Origin: Rhea pennata
Lineage: Eukaryota; Chordata; Aves; Rheiformes; Rheidae
Direction: 5' to 3'
Length of the DNA stretch: 64,000 nt
NCBI RefSeq assembly: GCF_028389875.1
Contig: NC_084664.1
Span: forward strand, 37,520,323-37,584,322
Under the pieces are notes generated by a model. It did no database searches and was not told the origin of the DNA. It saw only the letters and a program-made list of their open reading frames with translations. Shown one piece after another: positions 1 to 10,765 of the stretch. The position numbers and the translations under genes were made by a program. The stretch's first letter is position 1. Every line of letters starts with the position of its first letter.

Positions 1-109
1 CAAAAGAAAAGGAGAGGAAAAACGGGGCGGGGGAGAATCAAGGAAACCCCCGGGGCCTTTGTTAAAATCAAATCAGCGCTTTCGACCCCAGTTATGCTCC
101 CATAAAGTC

Positions 110-320
110 GACATTTTAGGAGGGCGGCGGGGCGGCGGCGGCGCGCTGATGGCGGCGGCGGGCGCCGTTTCGCGGGCGCGCAGCGCCACCTGCCGCCGCG
201 CGCCGCGCCGCGCAGCGCCGCGCCCCGCCGCGCAGCGCCCCGCGCCCCGCGCAGCCGGCGCCCGCGGAGCCGCGCCGCGGCCCGCCAGCGCGCGCAAAGA
301 TAAATGTCCACCGCCCAGCC
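110..320. promoter_or_regulatory. CpG island in the HOXA7-HOXA9 interval
   Basis: The block is dense in GCG/CGC trinucleotides and open in several frames only because stop codons are rare in such sequence. It could be a promoter or a Polycomb-recruiting island. No TATA box or clear splice donor fixes a transcript, so its direction is unknown. Confidence 0.5.
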
Positions 321-536
321 GCGATTTAAGAAGGGGAAGGCCAATAAAAGGTTGTTATTTCCGCTCGCCCGCTTTATCTAAAACAGCCAGACAAAACAAA
401 TGAAAAGGCTTTTGTAGAAAATCTTAATTGTGGCTGGACAGTTGTAAACTCATTAAGAGCCGAATTCCAGACAGTTTGCAGACCCGTCATTTATTACACA
501 CTCTTAATGCTGATTCTTTGAAGTTGCCTCTGTCTG

Positions 537-555
537 CAACAACAGAGGGCGTCCC
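537..555 (+). promoter_or_regulatory. Possible CTCF site
   Basis: The core CAGAGGGCG at 543-551 matches the central part of the CTCF consensus on the plus strand. The upstream CC pair of the consensus is absent. The call was made by eye and is weak on its own. Confidence 0.25.
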
Positions 556-2269
556 AGCATCCCCAAATACTGGCTCGGGGATCAATTAGGGTCCTTTTTG
601 TGTGTGCGCGCACCAGGACGAGATCCCTTGCACTAATTAGAACTCATCGCATCTTACCCCGGATTTCTTTTATTATTATTTTTTAAGGCGAAATAAAATT
701 AATCCCCCCCCCCGCGGTTCTGCACATCTGTAAACATCTTGCCGGCTCCCTAAGTTTTTGTCTTCAGCCCTGCAGCGTTTTACACCCCATAAACAGTTAC
801 AGCAGTCATTTTCTTTTATTGCACTGCATGTCTCCGAATTTTCCTAACAACAACTTCTGCCAAGAACATAAATGTGTTCCGTCCTATTTTGCTTTAAATA
901 TATGTGTTTGTAGGTATGTGCCCGTATAACAGCAAGGCGTTCATCATTCGACATATTCGCAAACACAGTACGGTGTTGTGCAGGACTGTGTTGGGGATCA
1001 TATTATGGAGGATAGCTGCTCTGAGCAGTAAGATGTCCGCCCAAAACAAGGGTAAATTTAAGCAAACTCACAGACTTCGCTATTTTCTCTTGTTGCTTAG
1101 ATTAGTTTGGCTTGGGGCGGCGGGGGAGGGGTGGGTGCAATGAGGGTGTGTGTGGAAATCTTCCACCCGAAAGAAGCCCTTTTTATGCTTTTTTGTTTGT
1201 TTGTTTGTTTTTTACTCTTTTGCCTTCTCTGCTCTAGCCCGCTTCCTTCGGCTTAGTCAGCGAGTAAAACTGACACCATAAATTCTACGATAATTGTCAG
1301 TAAACTTTAATATACGTGTGTATATATATGAGCATATATAAGCTGAGGCGCTAGTAAAATACATGATATTTTTATTTGCCATGGGGCATTTGAAAGGGGA
1401 AAAAATCACGAATGTGAAAGCAAGGGAAGAAAAAAATGGGTGACGCTTTAAATAACATATTTTGCATGGGCAATTATCTCTAGAAGGGGATTTAAAATGG
1501 ACGTAGTGGTAAGGCGAGCCTTTTGACAAAGCTTGTTGAAGCATACTTCGTTCTGGACGTTTTATCGTGGACTAATTAACCATCCCAGCTTAAATGTCGC
1601 TGTCTAATCTGATTTACATTACTGCCCACACTAAGAACATTGGACATTTTGATTTGGTCTTAAATATCCCCGCTCTGCCAGATAAATTTATTAAAAATGT
1701 GTTAACTTAAAAGCATGCTCCCCTACATATCCGAAAGGGCTTCCTTTTTATTTTGCTAAGCACCAGCTTACGAAATTATATCCGGGAGGGGCGAGCTATG
1801 CCTCCTCTCAGTGAAGTAAACACATTTAGGGCTTAAATCCGCCCAAATGATCATCTCGTCTGCGTTTATAGAGCCGTTTGCCTTGGCTTAGAAATAATAA
1901 CAACAATACTCCCCTCTACAGCTGCCCTACCACTGCCTCGCCTGCTGGCTGATATTCGCAGTGATATAGAACCCCTTCTTAATAATCTTAAAACATCACA
2001 AAATATAAAAGAATCAATATATTTTATTTGGCAAAAAGTTAAATATCATTTCAACACAACGATTTGGTCAGTAGGCCATGAGGTAACTATTTCAAAATAG
2101 ACAGTGTACGTTCTGCATCAACATAACTTCCCAGATTTATTTTGTTATAATCGATACAAATTTACAATAACCAAATGCAGGTTTTCATAGTGTATAATTT
2201 ATTATCAATAAAATTAACCTTCATTACAATAACCATCAAATTATTTGATTAAAATTAAAACGTAAACGA

Positions 2270-2278
2270 TAGGTAGTT
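2270..2278 (-). promoter_or_regulatory. miR-196 target site 1 in HOXA9 3'UTR
   Basis: On the mRNA strand the site reads AACTACCTA, an exact complement of miR-196 bases 1-9. This is an 8mer seed site with one further pair. It lies upstream of all three candidate poly(A) signals, so it should be in every mature 3'UTR. HOXA9 is an established miR-196 family target; that this site works here is inferred. Confidence 0.7.
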
Positions 2279-2839
2279 ACCTTTTTCACATATACGTATA
2301 GCTCCGAAATCAGATAACTCAGATGCTCACTGGTGCAAAAACAATATTTAAGCTAGTCTGCTTATTTACTTTTTTAATATATAGATTATATATACAACTG
2401 ACAAAGACAGTACTATATATATCAACTGTGCATACTAAAATGACTTGCTTCGAAATATTTTGAGAACCGTAATTCCTAGACATTCCGGACAAAACTTATT
2501 TTTCTACTTTTTTGTGTTTAAATTGCTGTATATATATATAATATATATTCTTACAATCAAAGGTTAACTGTCTAATTATACAGAAAAGACTTAATACACT
2601 ACAGAGCTATACTCTATGCAATTTTTATAATAAACAACCTGAGTTCAAATTGAATTCTAGCTTACACAATTACATCCGGTACAGCACCCAAGCACATAAA
2701 TTGAGTCACAAACATAATTACCACAATAAAACACAGTGTTCAAGTATTAAAGCAGAGCTCTCTCTGCCGCGCAAAGAGCGAATAAAATTAACTACGTAGA
2801 CTAAACTATACAGTCCGTAAATAGTTGTGCATTATGAAA

Positions 2840-2848
2840 AGGTAGTTT
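2840..2848 (-). promoter_or_regulatory. miR-196 target site 2 in HOXA9 3'UTR
   Basis: The mRNA strand reads AAACTACCT, complementary to miR-196 bases 2-10, with a mismatch opposite base 1. It lies about 350 nt past the stop codon and about 570 nt from the other site. Confidence 0.6.
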
Positions 2849-3196
2849 TTTTGTGATTTTTTTTGTTTGTTTGTTTTCTTTTTTTTCCATAAGTGAAGAA
2901 ACAGGTAGATTTATACAAGCCAGCTAAACAGCCTTTTCGTGCTAATGCCCCCTTTTGCTTTCCTATTAGAAAATTAAAAGTCTTACTGTACCTCTCCTGG
3001 CAAACTGGCCTCTCCATGCTATTGTGACAATCAGAGTACAATCATAACCAGAATTTTGCCATGGGAAAAAAAAATGAGGCCTGGACCCAGACGCATTGTA
3101 TGGAAGGGCTCGAGAGGAGGAAATTTTTTGTTGTTCTTTTTAACTTTTGTTGTTTCTTTTAATTTGTGAGGTTTCAATTTAACCCGCATATCACCA

Positions 3197-4350
3197 TCAT
3201 TCGTCCTTTGCTCGGTCTTTGTTGATTTTCTTCATTTTCATCCTCCTGTTCTGAAACCAGATTTTCACTTGTCTCTCAGTTAAGTTAAGGAGTCTGGCCA
3301 CCTCGTATCTACGGTCCCTAGTGAGATACATATTGAACAGAAACTCCTTTTCCAGTTCGAGCGTTTGATGCTTGGTGTAAGGGCACCGCTTTTTCCTGGT
3401 GGACCTTGCGTGAAGCCAGTTTGCAGCTGGATTATCTACAGGAAAAATAGAAGCAGAAGTTCAGACTTGGGGTGTGGGGGGATTCGAAGTGGGGGGATTA
3501 GGGAGAGAAAACCACACAGCTCCGCAGTTTGGTGTTGTGGCTGCAAACCGTCTAGGTATCCCGATATCGGGGTTTACGACATTCCTTTCATTTCCCCAGA
3601 CATACAGGACGGTGGGACACAATGGGATCAAAATACAGACGCATGGAGAGGTCACACGCAACCACACGCGGTGGAGCCCCTCTGCCCCCGCCTCCTCTTG
3701 CCTTTTTTATTGTTTGTAGGATGCAATTTTAAAATCTCCTTTTGCCTCCTCTCCCTCGCCCTGTTTCTCTCTGCCAGCTCCCTCCCTCTTTCCTGTCCTC
3801 TTCCTCCCTCTCCCCCCCCCCCACTACACACACACCTCAGACTGCCAGCCCGGGGAGTGACCAGCCGGAGCAGCATGTCATCGAAATTATTTCATTTTTT
3901 TTAATTTTGACCTTCTCCCGTGTCATCACGGGCAAAACCCAAGGAGCTGGCGACTCAGTCTACAGCTGGCATAATTAAAGCCTCGACTGCTTAGGACCCT
4001 TATTTGCATGGCGTTATTAGCAATAGCAATTCCGCGGTGCTTTACTCTCTATCTAGCAGTCCTGGGAGCATCCAGGATTTTCCACTGAGAAGAAGAGGAA
4101 GGAGGTGGGAGTACATGGTGGTGGTGCTGGGGGATGGGGTGGGTATCAAGCCACCGACGAGGTTTGTATTCTCAGCCCCAGCATAAGCACCCTCGCCCGA
4201 GAGTGGCCACAAAAGATCAGCCTCACATCCAGGGCTCCCCGAAACACTTTGCCCGCAGCCTGCCCACGTCTGTGAGCGCAGGCGAAGCAGGAGGCTGTGG
4301 ACACGTCCTGCGGAGTTTGCTCTGGGCGAACGGGTCTGAGGCTGGGTAGG

Positions 4351-4409
<59 letters not shown>

Positions 4410-4533
4410 TCCTAAGATGTTGTTGAAGATTTTCGCTTTCCTTTCCGCCTGGAAAGCTGGAGCCCTCCCAGTTCCCCTTTAGCAGCCTCAGAAAGACACC
4501 GCAGGCTTTCCAGACCCCGCACCGCACTCAGCG

Positions 4534-4569
<36 letters not shown>

Positions 4570-5208
4570 GGTGCTTAGCCACGTAATTAGCCCGGCACCT
4601 CGGCACCTCCCCGCGGCCAGCGCAGCGCCCTGAAGTCCATTACCCCTGCAGTCCCACTTACTTGGATCAATCTGTGGTTTCTCTCCGTTTGCCTCACTTT
4701 CTCCATTGCTTTCAGAGAATGCGCCTTCGTGGCTTTGCTTATCCCTATCAGCTGGAGGAGAACCACAAGCATAATCAGACAGAGACAAAGTGTGAGTGTC
4801 AAACGTGGTACAGTCACCCCTTCTGGCCGCCAGCGGTTCAGGTTTAATGCCGTAATGCCTGCTGGTAGGTAACCCGGGGAAAGACAAGGAGCCCGGCACA
4901 GGCTCAAGCCACGAACGCATGTACCTGCCGTCGGGCGGTGCCACGGGCGCCTGGTGGTGCGCGTAGGGGTGGTAGACGGCGGGGACGCCGCTGGCGCCGG
5001 CGGGGTGCGCGGGGCTCCAGGGGGGGCCGAAGACGGGCGCCTTGGGCTGGAAGCTGCAGGGGGCCAGCTCGGGGTGCTCGGCGAGCGCCGCCGGCCGCGG
5101 CGGCGGCCCCAGCGGCGCGGGCGCGTAGCGGGGCGCCGCCAGCTCGTCCCCCTCCTGCACCAGGAAGGAGTCCACGTAGTAAGTGCCGAGCGTCCCGGGA
5201 GCCGACAT
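3197..5208 (-). CDS. HOXA9: HOXA9 homeobox transcription factor (two exons)
   Basis: Exon 1 is 4662-5208 and exon 2 is 3197-3435; joined they encode 261 residues (human is 272). The N-terminus has the group-9 pattern MSxxGTLGxYYVDSF, followed by RYMRSWLEP and [16 protein letters not shown], which match HOXA9 rather than HOXB9, C9 or D9. The donor is CCAA|GTAAGTG and the acceptor CCTGTAG|ATAAT; the join completes [12 protein letters not shown], whose Trp189 is the PBX-contacting residue. The homeodomain is residues 195-254 ([12 protein letters not shown] to KKINKD), with WFQN and Asn51 intact. The ATG at 5206-5208 is the first in frame; the frame extends 60 nt further but without ATG. The protein is a nuclear DNA-binding factor that acts with PBX and MEIS in posterior patterning and haematopoiesis. 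Genes to the right are upstream on the same strand, with mir-196 about 4.5 kb away. Confidence 0.97.
4353..4410. repeat. (ATT)n microsatellite, about 19 units
   Basis: An uninterrupted ATT/AAT run lies in the middle of the HOXA9 intron. It is simple sequence, likely variable in length between individuals. Confidence 0.95.
4536..4568. repeat. (AGC)11 / CTG trinucleotide repeat
   Basis: Eleven uninterrupted AGC units read as CTG on the HOXA9 transcript strand. The run begins about 93 nt after the exon 1 donor. CAG/CTG tracts of this kind are prone to length change and form hairpins in RNA. Confidence 0.95.
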
Positions 5209-5420
5209 GGCGCGGGCGCGGGGCGCCGGACCCGCCGCAATTACGGGGCTGCGGGTTTCGCCTAACAACTTGGTCCGGGCGAAGAAGTAGAGTCACTAAT
5301 AAGTTGAGGGCTGCCCGCGAGCCCATTGGCTGCGCGCGTCACGTGGCGGCGCGGCAGAACAATAAAGTATAAATCAGTCCGCAGGCTATTAATGGGTCAC
5401 TGTTTTCCAGCCGTAATTTT
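5209..5420 (-). promoter_or_regulatory. HOXA9: HOXA9 proximal promoter and 5'UTR
   Basis: Read on the minus strand there is a TGATTTATA element near 5370, then a CACGTG E-box (5340-5345) and, 10 nt further on, CCAATGGGC (5321-5329). The E-box lies 132 bp upstream of the ATG. The block is CpG-rich. The same E-box plus CCAATGGGC pair recurs upstream of HOXA13. USF/MYC-type bHLH factors and NF-Y are the usual binders of these motifs. The start site itself is not visible. Confidence 0.65.
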
Positions 5421-5999
5421 TATAGCCAGGCCATATGTTTTTATGCAAGGGGAATATTTGAGCTACACGGCAAAGTTTGTTTTAATTGTGGCCAACCGAG
5501 ATTAAAAGATCGGATTCCCTATTACAGCCACCCCCCCTTCTTTCTTTCTTTCTTTTTTTGCTTCCCCCCCCCCTTTCTTTCTTTCCTAAGCGGACTATTT
5601 TATATCATAATTAATCATCCCATCAGTGGGTCGCGTTCCCTGTGAAAAAAAAAAAAAAGCCCTTCTGATCGGAGACCTTCACATAAAATTATACAATAAT
5701 TGAAGCAATAAAAAAGCAAACTAGCATTTGCGGTATACTGTATTTAAATATATATTTATTATATTTCATAAGGAGTTATTGTTTCAGGAGCCACGGGGTT
5801 GTTATTAAGTCAGTAACTATGAGCATACTCATTTGCATCGCTGTGTTTCACAGCAGTAAAAATTTACGAGTGCTTGGAAAGGTTAAATTATACTATTGTG
5901 TTTAGTTTGGGAACTCACTGTAAATAATACTGTTCCGCTTGGTTCAGAGCTAACTAGGGCCCTCGATGAAAAGTCAAATTCAACATATCCTCTTCCCGA

Positions 6000-6520
6000 A
6001 ACTGCTCGGCAGTGCCTGCCCTCGCCACCCCGCCGGGGGACGAGCAGGGAGCACCTTCCCGAATGGATACGGCGAATTCCCACTTCGGCCGACGTCAAAC
6101 TCGCCGCCGACCCGCGCGTCCTCCCCGCGCCGGCTGCCGCCGGCGGGCACCGCACTGCGCTTCCCCAGCGGGCTGAAAGCGGCAGTGACCGACCCCCCGC
6201 TCCCTCCCTCCCCGCCGCCGCCGCCCCCGCATCCTCGCCGCCGCCCGTGCCCTTGGCCGGGCCGGCGGCTCCGCGGCGCGGGGCTGCGCGGGGCTCTGCG
6301 GCGCGGCGGCAGCTGTCGGCGGCTCCTCCGTGGCTCCGCCTCGGCGCAACGGGGCTGCCGCCCGCGGCGGGACGGAGCGGGGAGCGAGGCAGCAGGGCGG
6401 GCGGGGGGGGAGGGGGGCCGCGCGCATCCAGCCTCTGCCTCCTTAAACAGGCACCAAAGCAACAGGGGGAAAGCGGGGGAAAAGCCCTGCCTTGCCCGCC
6501 GCCGTGAGGCTGTAAAAGGG
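6000..6520. promoter_or_regulatory. CpG island 0.8 kb upstream of HOXA9
   Basis: The island is GC- and CpG-dense, with GGCGGC/GCCGCC runs, between AT-rich flanks. It may be an upstream HOXA9 promoter or part of a long 5'UTR. I found no convincing TATA box or donor to decide between these. Confidence 0.5.
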
Positions 6521-8759
6521 GCGCTTGCTTTTGCTCGTACCGCATTCTGGTGAACTATTTCTATGTGCAAATATAATTATTTATTTGCTGGCACGTCCTT
6601 TGACTCCAGGACACACGCTAGCATCATCAGGAGCCCAGCGGAGGGTTACAGTCCTCTGCAGAAAGAAGGGAGGGTGTGCGGGGGAAAGTAAGCCGCGGCC
6701 AGATCCAAGTCCAGTGTTATGAATTAAAGTGGTGGCTGGACATTTTGCAAATACGACTGTGGACTTCGTGATTTTCGCCGGCGGACATGCACGCTGTTTA
6801 TTGCCTGTTGTTTGCAAAGAAGTGTGGTCAATGAGATGCAGGGGGGGACAAAAATCTCCGTAAGAGGCTCAATTTACTAGAAAGATTTTTTATTGAAAAT
6901 AGAGCCCAGCAAATGTTAGGGACGGCTGGCTAATGATTAAAATCATGTGTAAATATTGTGCATGCAAAAGTGTGTTTCTAATTAGTTTTACATCGCTATA
7001 TGGGCTGCCTCTCTCTCTCTGTCTCTCCCTCTCTCTCCCCCTCTCTCCTTCTCTCTTTCTTTTCCTTTTAATGTCTTCCCAACAGTTTAATCAGAAATCT
7101 TACAGACATCCTATTTTAACAACCCTCTCTCTCCCCTTTCGGGATTGTAAACGCCCGTAATGAAACTATTATCCCTCCCTTAGAGTTAGAAAATTACGGA
7201 ACTGTTAAAAGATCTCCACGAAAAAGTTGTCCGTTATTTTCTAAGAATTAAAAAAAAAGCAAATAAAGATCTCCTCGGCTATTTTTGTGGCCATTGTATA
7301 GACACGCCGTGATAGAAAAAAAATTATATTTCTTTCCTGGAAAGACGGAACTCGACGTCATTTGTATTTATTATTAAGAGTCAGCTGTGGTGAAATGTGA
7401 TTGTAGAACTTCCTTTTTCCATTCAGAAAAAATAATCTTAGCTGCAGGAGTCCTGGATGTTTATATTCGAATTTGGGTTCTCAACTTGTAGCGGGTTTCA
7501 TTTTTTTGGTTCCTCACCAAAAATAATAGCAAATGAATAACAATAACAATAACGTTTAAAAGAACGTGTCTGTATTTTTATTTCCCTGTGTTTTTCTTAT
7601 TTTTTTCACTGCCAGCATCCAAGTGTCAGGAAAGGGTGCACAGAAAGCAAGAGTTAAAACATAGCAAATAATTACAGACATTTTTCACGCGATCAAGCTT
7701 TTGATAGCAGCATTCGAGCTTTCGCCTCTCTTTTTGTCTTTTTACAGCGAGTTTTCCCGAAGTATATTTTACATATGGGCCACGAGGCTTGTGAGGGACG
7801 GCATCAGCCTCGTACAGCCTCGTATGCGTTTCAAATAGCTTAAGGATCACGATGACTTACACAGCTGCAACAGACCACAGACAGGGCAAAAATACACGTT
7901 CAAATCAAATCGTAATATGAAATCGGAATAGTTAGGAATGAAGCACTCTTTTAGCAATCATGGCTAAATAAAAATACTCCCTGAGCTCCATCCCGGCATA
8001 ATCAAATTAGCAAAGCTACAATTCCGCTGACTATTACTCCCAACTGCAACAGGAAGAACATCGTCATTTTTAAGTAAGGGGCATCAGTAAGTGCTATTTC
8101 ATTAGCCGTACACTACAGAGCGAGTACATAGGCTTGGGGCTTTGGGGGAGGATTCTGCAGGCATTTGCGATCTCTATTGAACTGGAAGTTCAGGATCGCC
8201 TTTTCCCAGCGTTTCCTGCTATTGCAAACCTTTCTTACGGACTCGCCCGTTCTGCAAATATTTTGGCACAGCGGACAGAAAAAAAAAATGATTCAGATTT
8301 TTTGTGGGGTGCAATCCAAAATCAGAATGATGGGATTCAAATAGGAAATACCGCACAGAGGCAAACCTATGTACAAGTGCTATATAGGCAGGCACGTACA
8401 CACATATCTACCATTAATACACTCCCTGTATGTACACAGACGTAGCAGAAACCCCGTCAGACGCGCAATGTGTATAGAGACAGACCCAGGCGGTTATATT
8501 TGACTGCAGCGCAAAGATCTGCTCCTGCCTCAAGCAAAGCGTCTCCTTTCACAAGGATCCAGCTAGGGAACCCGCTAAAATCCGCTTTCCAAACTCCTCC
8601 GAGTTTCTGCAGCTCGACTGGGAATTTTTAAAAAGTTTTTGCTTTTTTAAAAGGGTAAAATCACCATCGTGAAAAAGAAAAAAAAAAGAAAAGAAAAACC
8701 CCGAACGAGTGATTTTTTTCCTACTCTTTTTTTATTTGTTCTGCTCTTTTTTTTTTCCC

Positions 8760-9240
8760 CGAGGGTGTTTCCGTCTCCGAGGCTCTCCCCGCCGACCCAA
8801 GTCCTGTCCGCCGGGAGCGGTGCCGCTCGCTCGGCGTGAGCGGAGCCGAGGGCAGCTCCCGCTCCGGGGCGCGCCGCGGACACAAAAGGCGGCGGCGGCG
8901 GCGGCCGCGGGCCCGGAGAGGTCGCTGTTGCCCGTTCCGCCGCGGCGGAGCGCGGGCCGCGGGCTCGCCGCAGTCGTGATCGTCACCGAGGCCTTGCGGG
9001 CCACGGGCCGCCGCTGCGCGCGGGGCGCCCCGGGGGAGCGGGCCCGACGGGCGGCCGCGCATCGACCCGGCTCCCCGGTGCGGCCCGACCTCCCCCCCCT
9101 CCGTTTCCCATCCTCCCCCTCCCCCCCCCGCGGCGGAGGGGGCGAGGGCAATGAGCAGGGCCAAGCACGGTGGCGGCTGCCCGGCCGCTCGCTCTGCGCT
9201 CCGGGGCCTTGCTTGTGTTGGCACTCGGCGTGGGGCAGGC
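8760..9240. promoter_or_regulatory. CpG island downstream of mir-196
   Basis: This GC-rich island lies between mir-196 and HOXA9. A TTTAAAAAG stretch on the minus strand near 9285-9295 could serve as a TATA-like element for minus-strand transcription into the island. A minus-strand donor-like GTAAGA lies near 8231. Both are suggestive only. Confidence 0.45.
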
Positions 9241-9313
9241 TTGATCTCTTTCCCCTCCACCGGGCAGCAGACAGCCTTTTGCTTTCTCTTTTTAAATAAA
9301 TCCAGGCAGAACC

Positions 9314-9337
9314 AAAAAAAAAAAAAAAAAAAAAAAA
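9314..9337. repeat. Poly(A) run, 24 nt
   Basis: A homopolymer beside a CpG island, followed by GAA and C runs. No retrotransposon body precedes it. Confidence 0.9.
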
Positions 9338-9671
9338 GAAGAAGAAAAAGATACCCCCCCCCCACCCGCCACTCGGCCGCTGAAGCTCGACCCACGCCGA
9401 GCAGAATGCAAAATCGCACCTGACCTTGAATGCAGCCTGCAAGAGATATTAAAATCCCATAAGCAGGCAGGGACTCGCTTAGGAGCTAGCTAACCTTGAA
9501 TAACTTGTCAGGCTTCCCCCCTTGGCTGCCGTGTTTATCTGAGGAATCAAAGGAGCCTCCGTTGCAGATGGGGAACAATGGCATTGGGACTTGACGCCTA
9601 GAGATAACTTCGGCGTTAAGATTTCTTCGGGCACAAAGGACCCTCGCACCAAGCATACCTGGTGATGATAT

Positions 9672-9755
9672 CAACTGAAGTAATTAAGGCAGTTTCGTGC
9701 TGTAGAGAGAAAGGTGGAGCCCCAACAACATGAAACTACCTAAACCACAGAGCAG
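9672..9755 (-). ncRNA. MIR196B: mir-196 hairpin (HOXA copy, mir-196b position)
   Basis: The 5p mature sequence lies at 9721-9742 on the minus strand; its first 10 bases are TAGGTAGTTT. The 3p arm is at 9684-9706 and contains CAGCACGAAACTGCC. The loop CTCCACCTTTCTCTC and the flank ATTACTTCAGTTG match human mir-196b closely. The position between HOXA9 and HOXA10, in the same orientation, is that of mammalian mir-196b. Mature base 12 is A, which makes it identical to miR-196a and one base different from human miR-196b. miR-196 represses Hox mRNAs, including group 7, 8 and 9 genes. It is probably processed from a transcript that starts upstream near HOXA10. Confidence 0.95.
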
Positions 9756-10765
9756 TTCTCAGGCGCTAATTATCACTTTCCCCATAGCTGTGGTCTTTAA
9801 CGCAAGGATCCCGCTACGAAAATAAAACCAGAAACGTGACTAAAACATCCCTCTCGCCCGCCCGCACACCCAGCCGGCACCCCTCCGCACCCCCAGCCAG
9901 CCCTGATGGGTTAATAAAAATAAGAGAAATATAATAATAACCTCCCCTACGGGCAGCTTTCGCCTCTCCATGCAGATGCAAACGGGAAGAAAAGGCCGTG
10001 CACGACAATGTTACATCATAAAAAGCTAACGGCTCCCAATAAGCCCGGGTTCAAAGTCTATCCCCCCTCCTCCTCCTCCTCCTCCCAGCGCACACATACC
10101 CTGGAAGAAAGCATTAGCTGTCGCTCTTACCCCAGCCCTCGTTTTGCCTTCCCTTTGTGCACGACCCTACTAGACAAACATGCAGCAAAGAAGGGAGGGA
10201 GGATGTAAAAAGCAGCATCGGTTAAATAAGCTCTTCTGCATGCAGCCAGGTAGGGAACAGCCTTGTTTGAGGGGGCTGGAAGCGGCCCGGTGGCAGCAGG
10301 GAGACTCTGCTATCCCCCCTCCCCATGTGCTCACCTTTACGATTTCTTCTGAGCCCTGAGATCAAGCTAGAGTTTTGTCACTGTCCTCTGGAGTTAAAGA
10401 TCTCCGCACATTTGTAGGTGTTGATTAAAAAAAAAAAATCACTTCTCTACCCTCAAGAAATAGTAATTTGCTTCCTCAGTCTATGCAGCTCCTCAGTCAA
10501 CTGAAACCACTCGTTCAAGACAGCAACAATCCAGATATACTAGCAAGTCATAAAACTGAACAAAAGCCGACAAACCTTAGAGCACCATCGCTATATGGCC
10601 CAGACAAATTACGACCGTCTAGGTAATATTTAAATAGATTCCTAAAGTAATTGCAGGGGGTTTAGGCAACTATTCCTGTTGTAAAAGTTCTTGAAGACAT
10701 AAAGTAGAACCTGAGGATAAACAGTCACAAAAAGAGGTAAAATTAAAAGGATTCATTCCACGTTT
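9756..10765. other. Intergenic DNA between mir-196 and HOXA10 3'UTR
   Basis: No gene is seen. The sequence has TAAT-rich stretches near 9905-9940, a short (CCT)n run near 10070 and a CTCF-like motif at 10283-10296. Confidence 0.5.
10283..10296 (+). promoter_or_regulatory. Possible CTCF site between HOXA9 and HOXA10
   Basis: CGGCCCGGTGGCAG fits the core CCGCGNGGNGGCAG at 10 of 12 fixed positions on the plus strand. The call was made by eye. Confidence 0.35.

Larger units (their letters stand above)
1..2022. other. Intergenic DNA between HOXA9 and HOXA7
   Basis: No coding exon is recognisable. Bases 110-320 form a CpG-rich block. A posterior-HOX type motif CCAATAAAAG follows at 341-350, and a CTCF-like core lies at 543-551. 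The rest is AT-rich with TAAT-core homeodomain sites. HOXA7 would lie to the left on the minus strand, but neither its start peptide nor its homeobox is present here, so the gene is outside the window. Confidence 0.6.
2023..3196 (-). other. HOXA9: HOXA9 3' untranslated region
   Basis: AT-rich sequence follows the HOXA9 stop codon on the minus strand. Candidate AATAAA signals (TTTATT on the plus strand) lie at 2198-2203, 2136-2141 and 2023-2028. The furthest gives a 3'UTR of about 1.2 kb, typical for the family. The region has a short (TA)n run near 2530-2550 and two matches to the miR-196 seed. The true 3' end is inferred. Confidence 0.55.
3436..4661 (-). other. HOXA9: HOXA9 intron 1
   Basis: This 1226-bp intron has GT-AG ends on the minus strand and breaks a codon after its first base, as in all four Hox genes here. 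It holds an (ATT)n run and an (AGC)n run, the latter close to the donor, plus a pyrimidine-rich stretch near 3740-3840. No conserved exon is evident inside. Confidence 0.9.
5421..9671. other. HOXA9 upstream region up to mir-196
   Basis: No protein-coding exon is recognised. The stretch holds two CpG islands (about 6000-6520 and 8760-9240), pyrimidine tracts (5520-5590, 7010-7060) and a posterior-HOX motif TTTACGAG at about 5864. Open frames over the islands are products of GC-rich sequence. In mammals longer HOXA9 and pri-miR-196b transcripts cross this interval, so upstream noncoding exons are likely but cannot be placed here. Confidence 0.5.

Noticed and set aside
3197-5208. Initial possibility that this is the HOXD cluster
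   Set aside because: The group-9 protein matches HOXA9 over its whole length, HOXA13 and HOXA10 N-termini are unmistakable, there is no HOXD12-like gene, and mir-196 lies between groups 9 and 10 as in HOXA.
5209-5268. Upstream in-frame extension of HOXA9
   Set aside because: It has no ATG; the family start at 5206-5208 is the first one and matches the conserved N-terminus.
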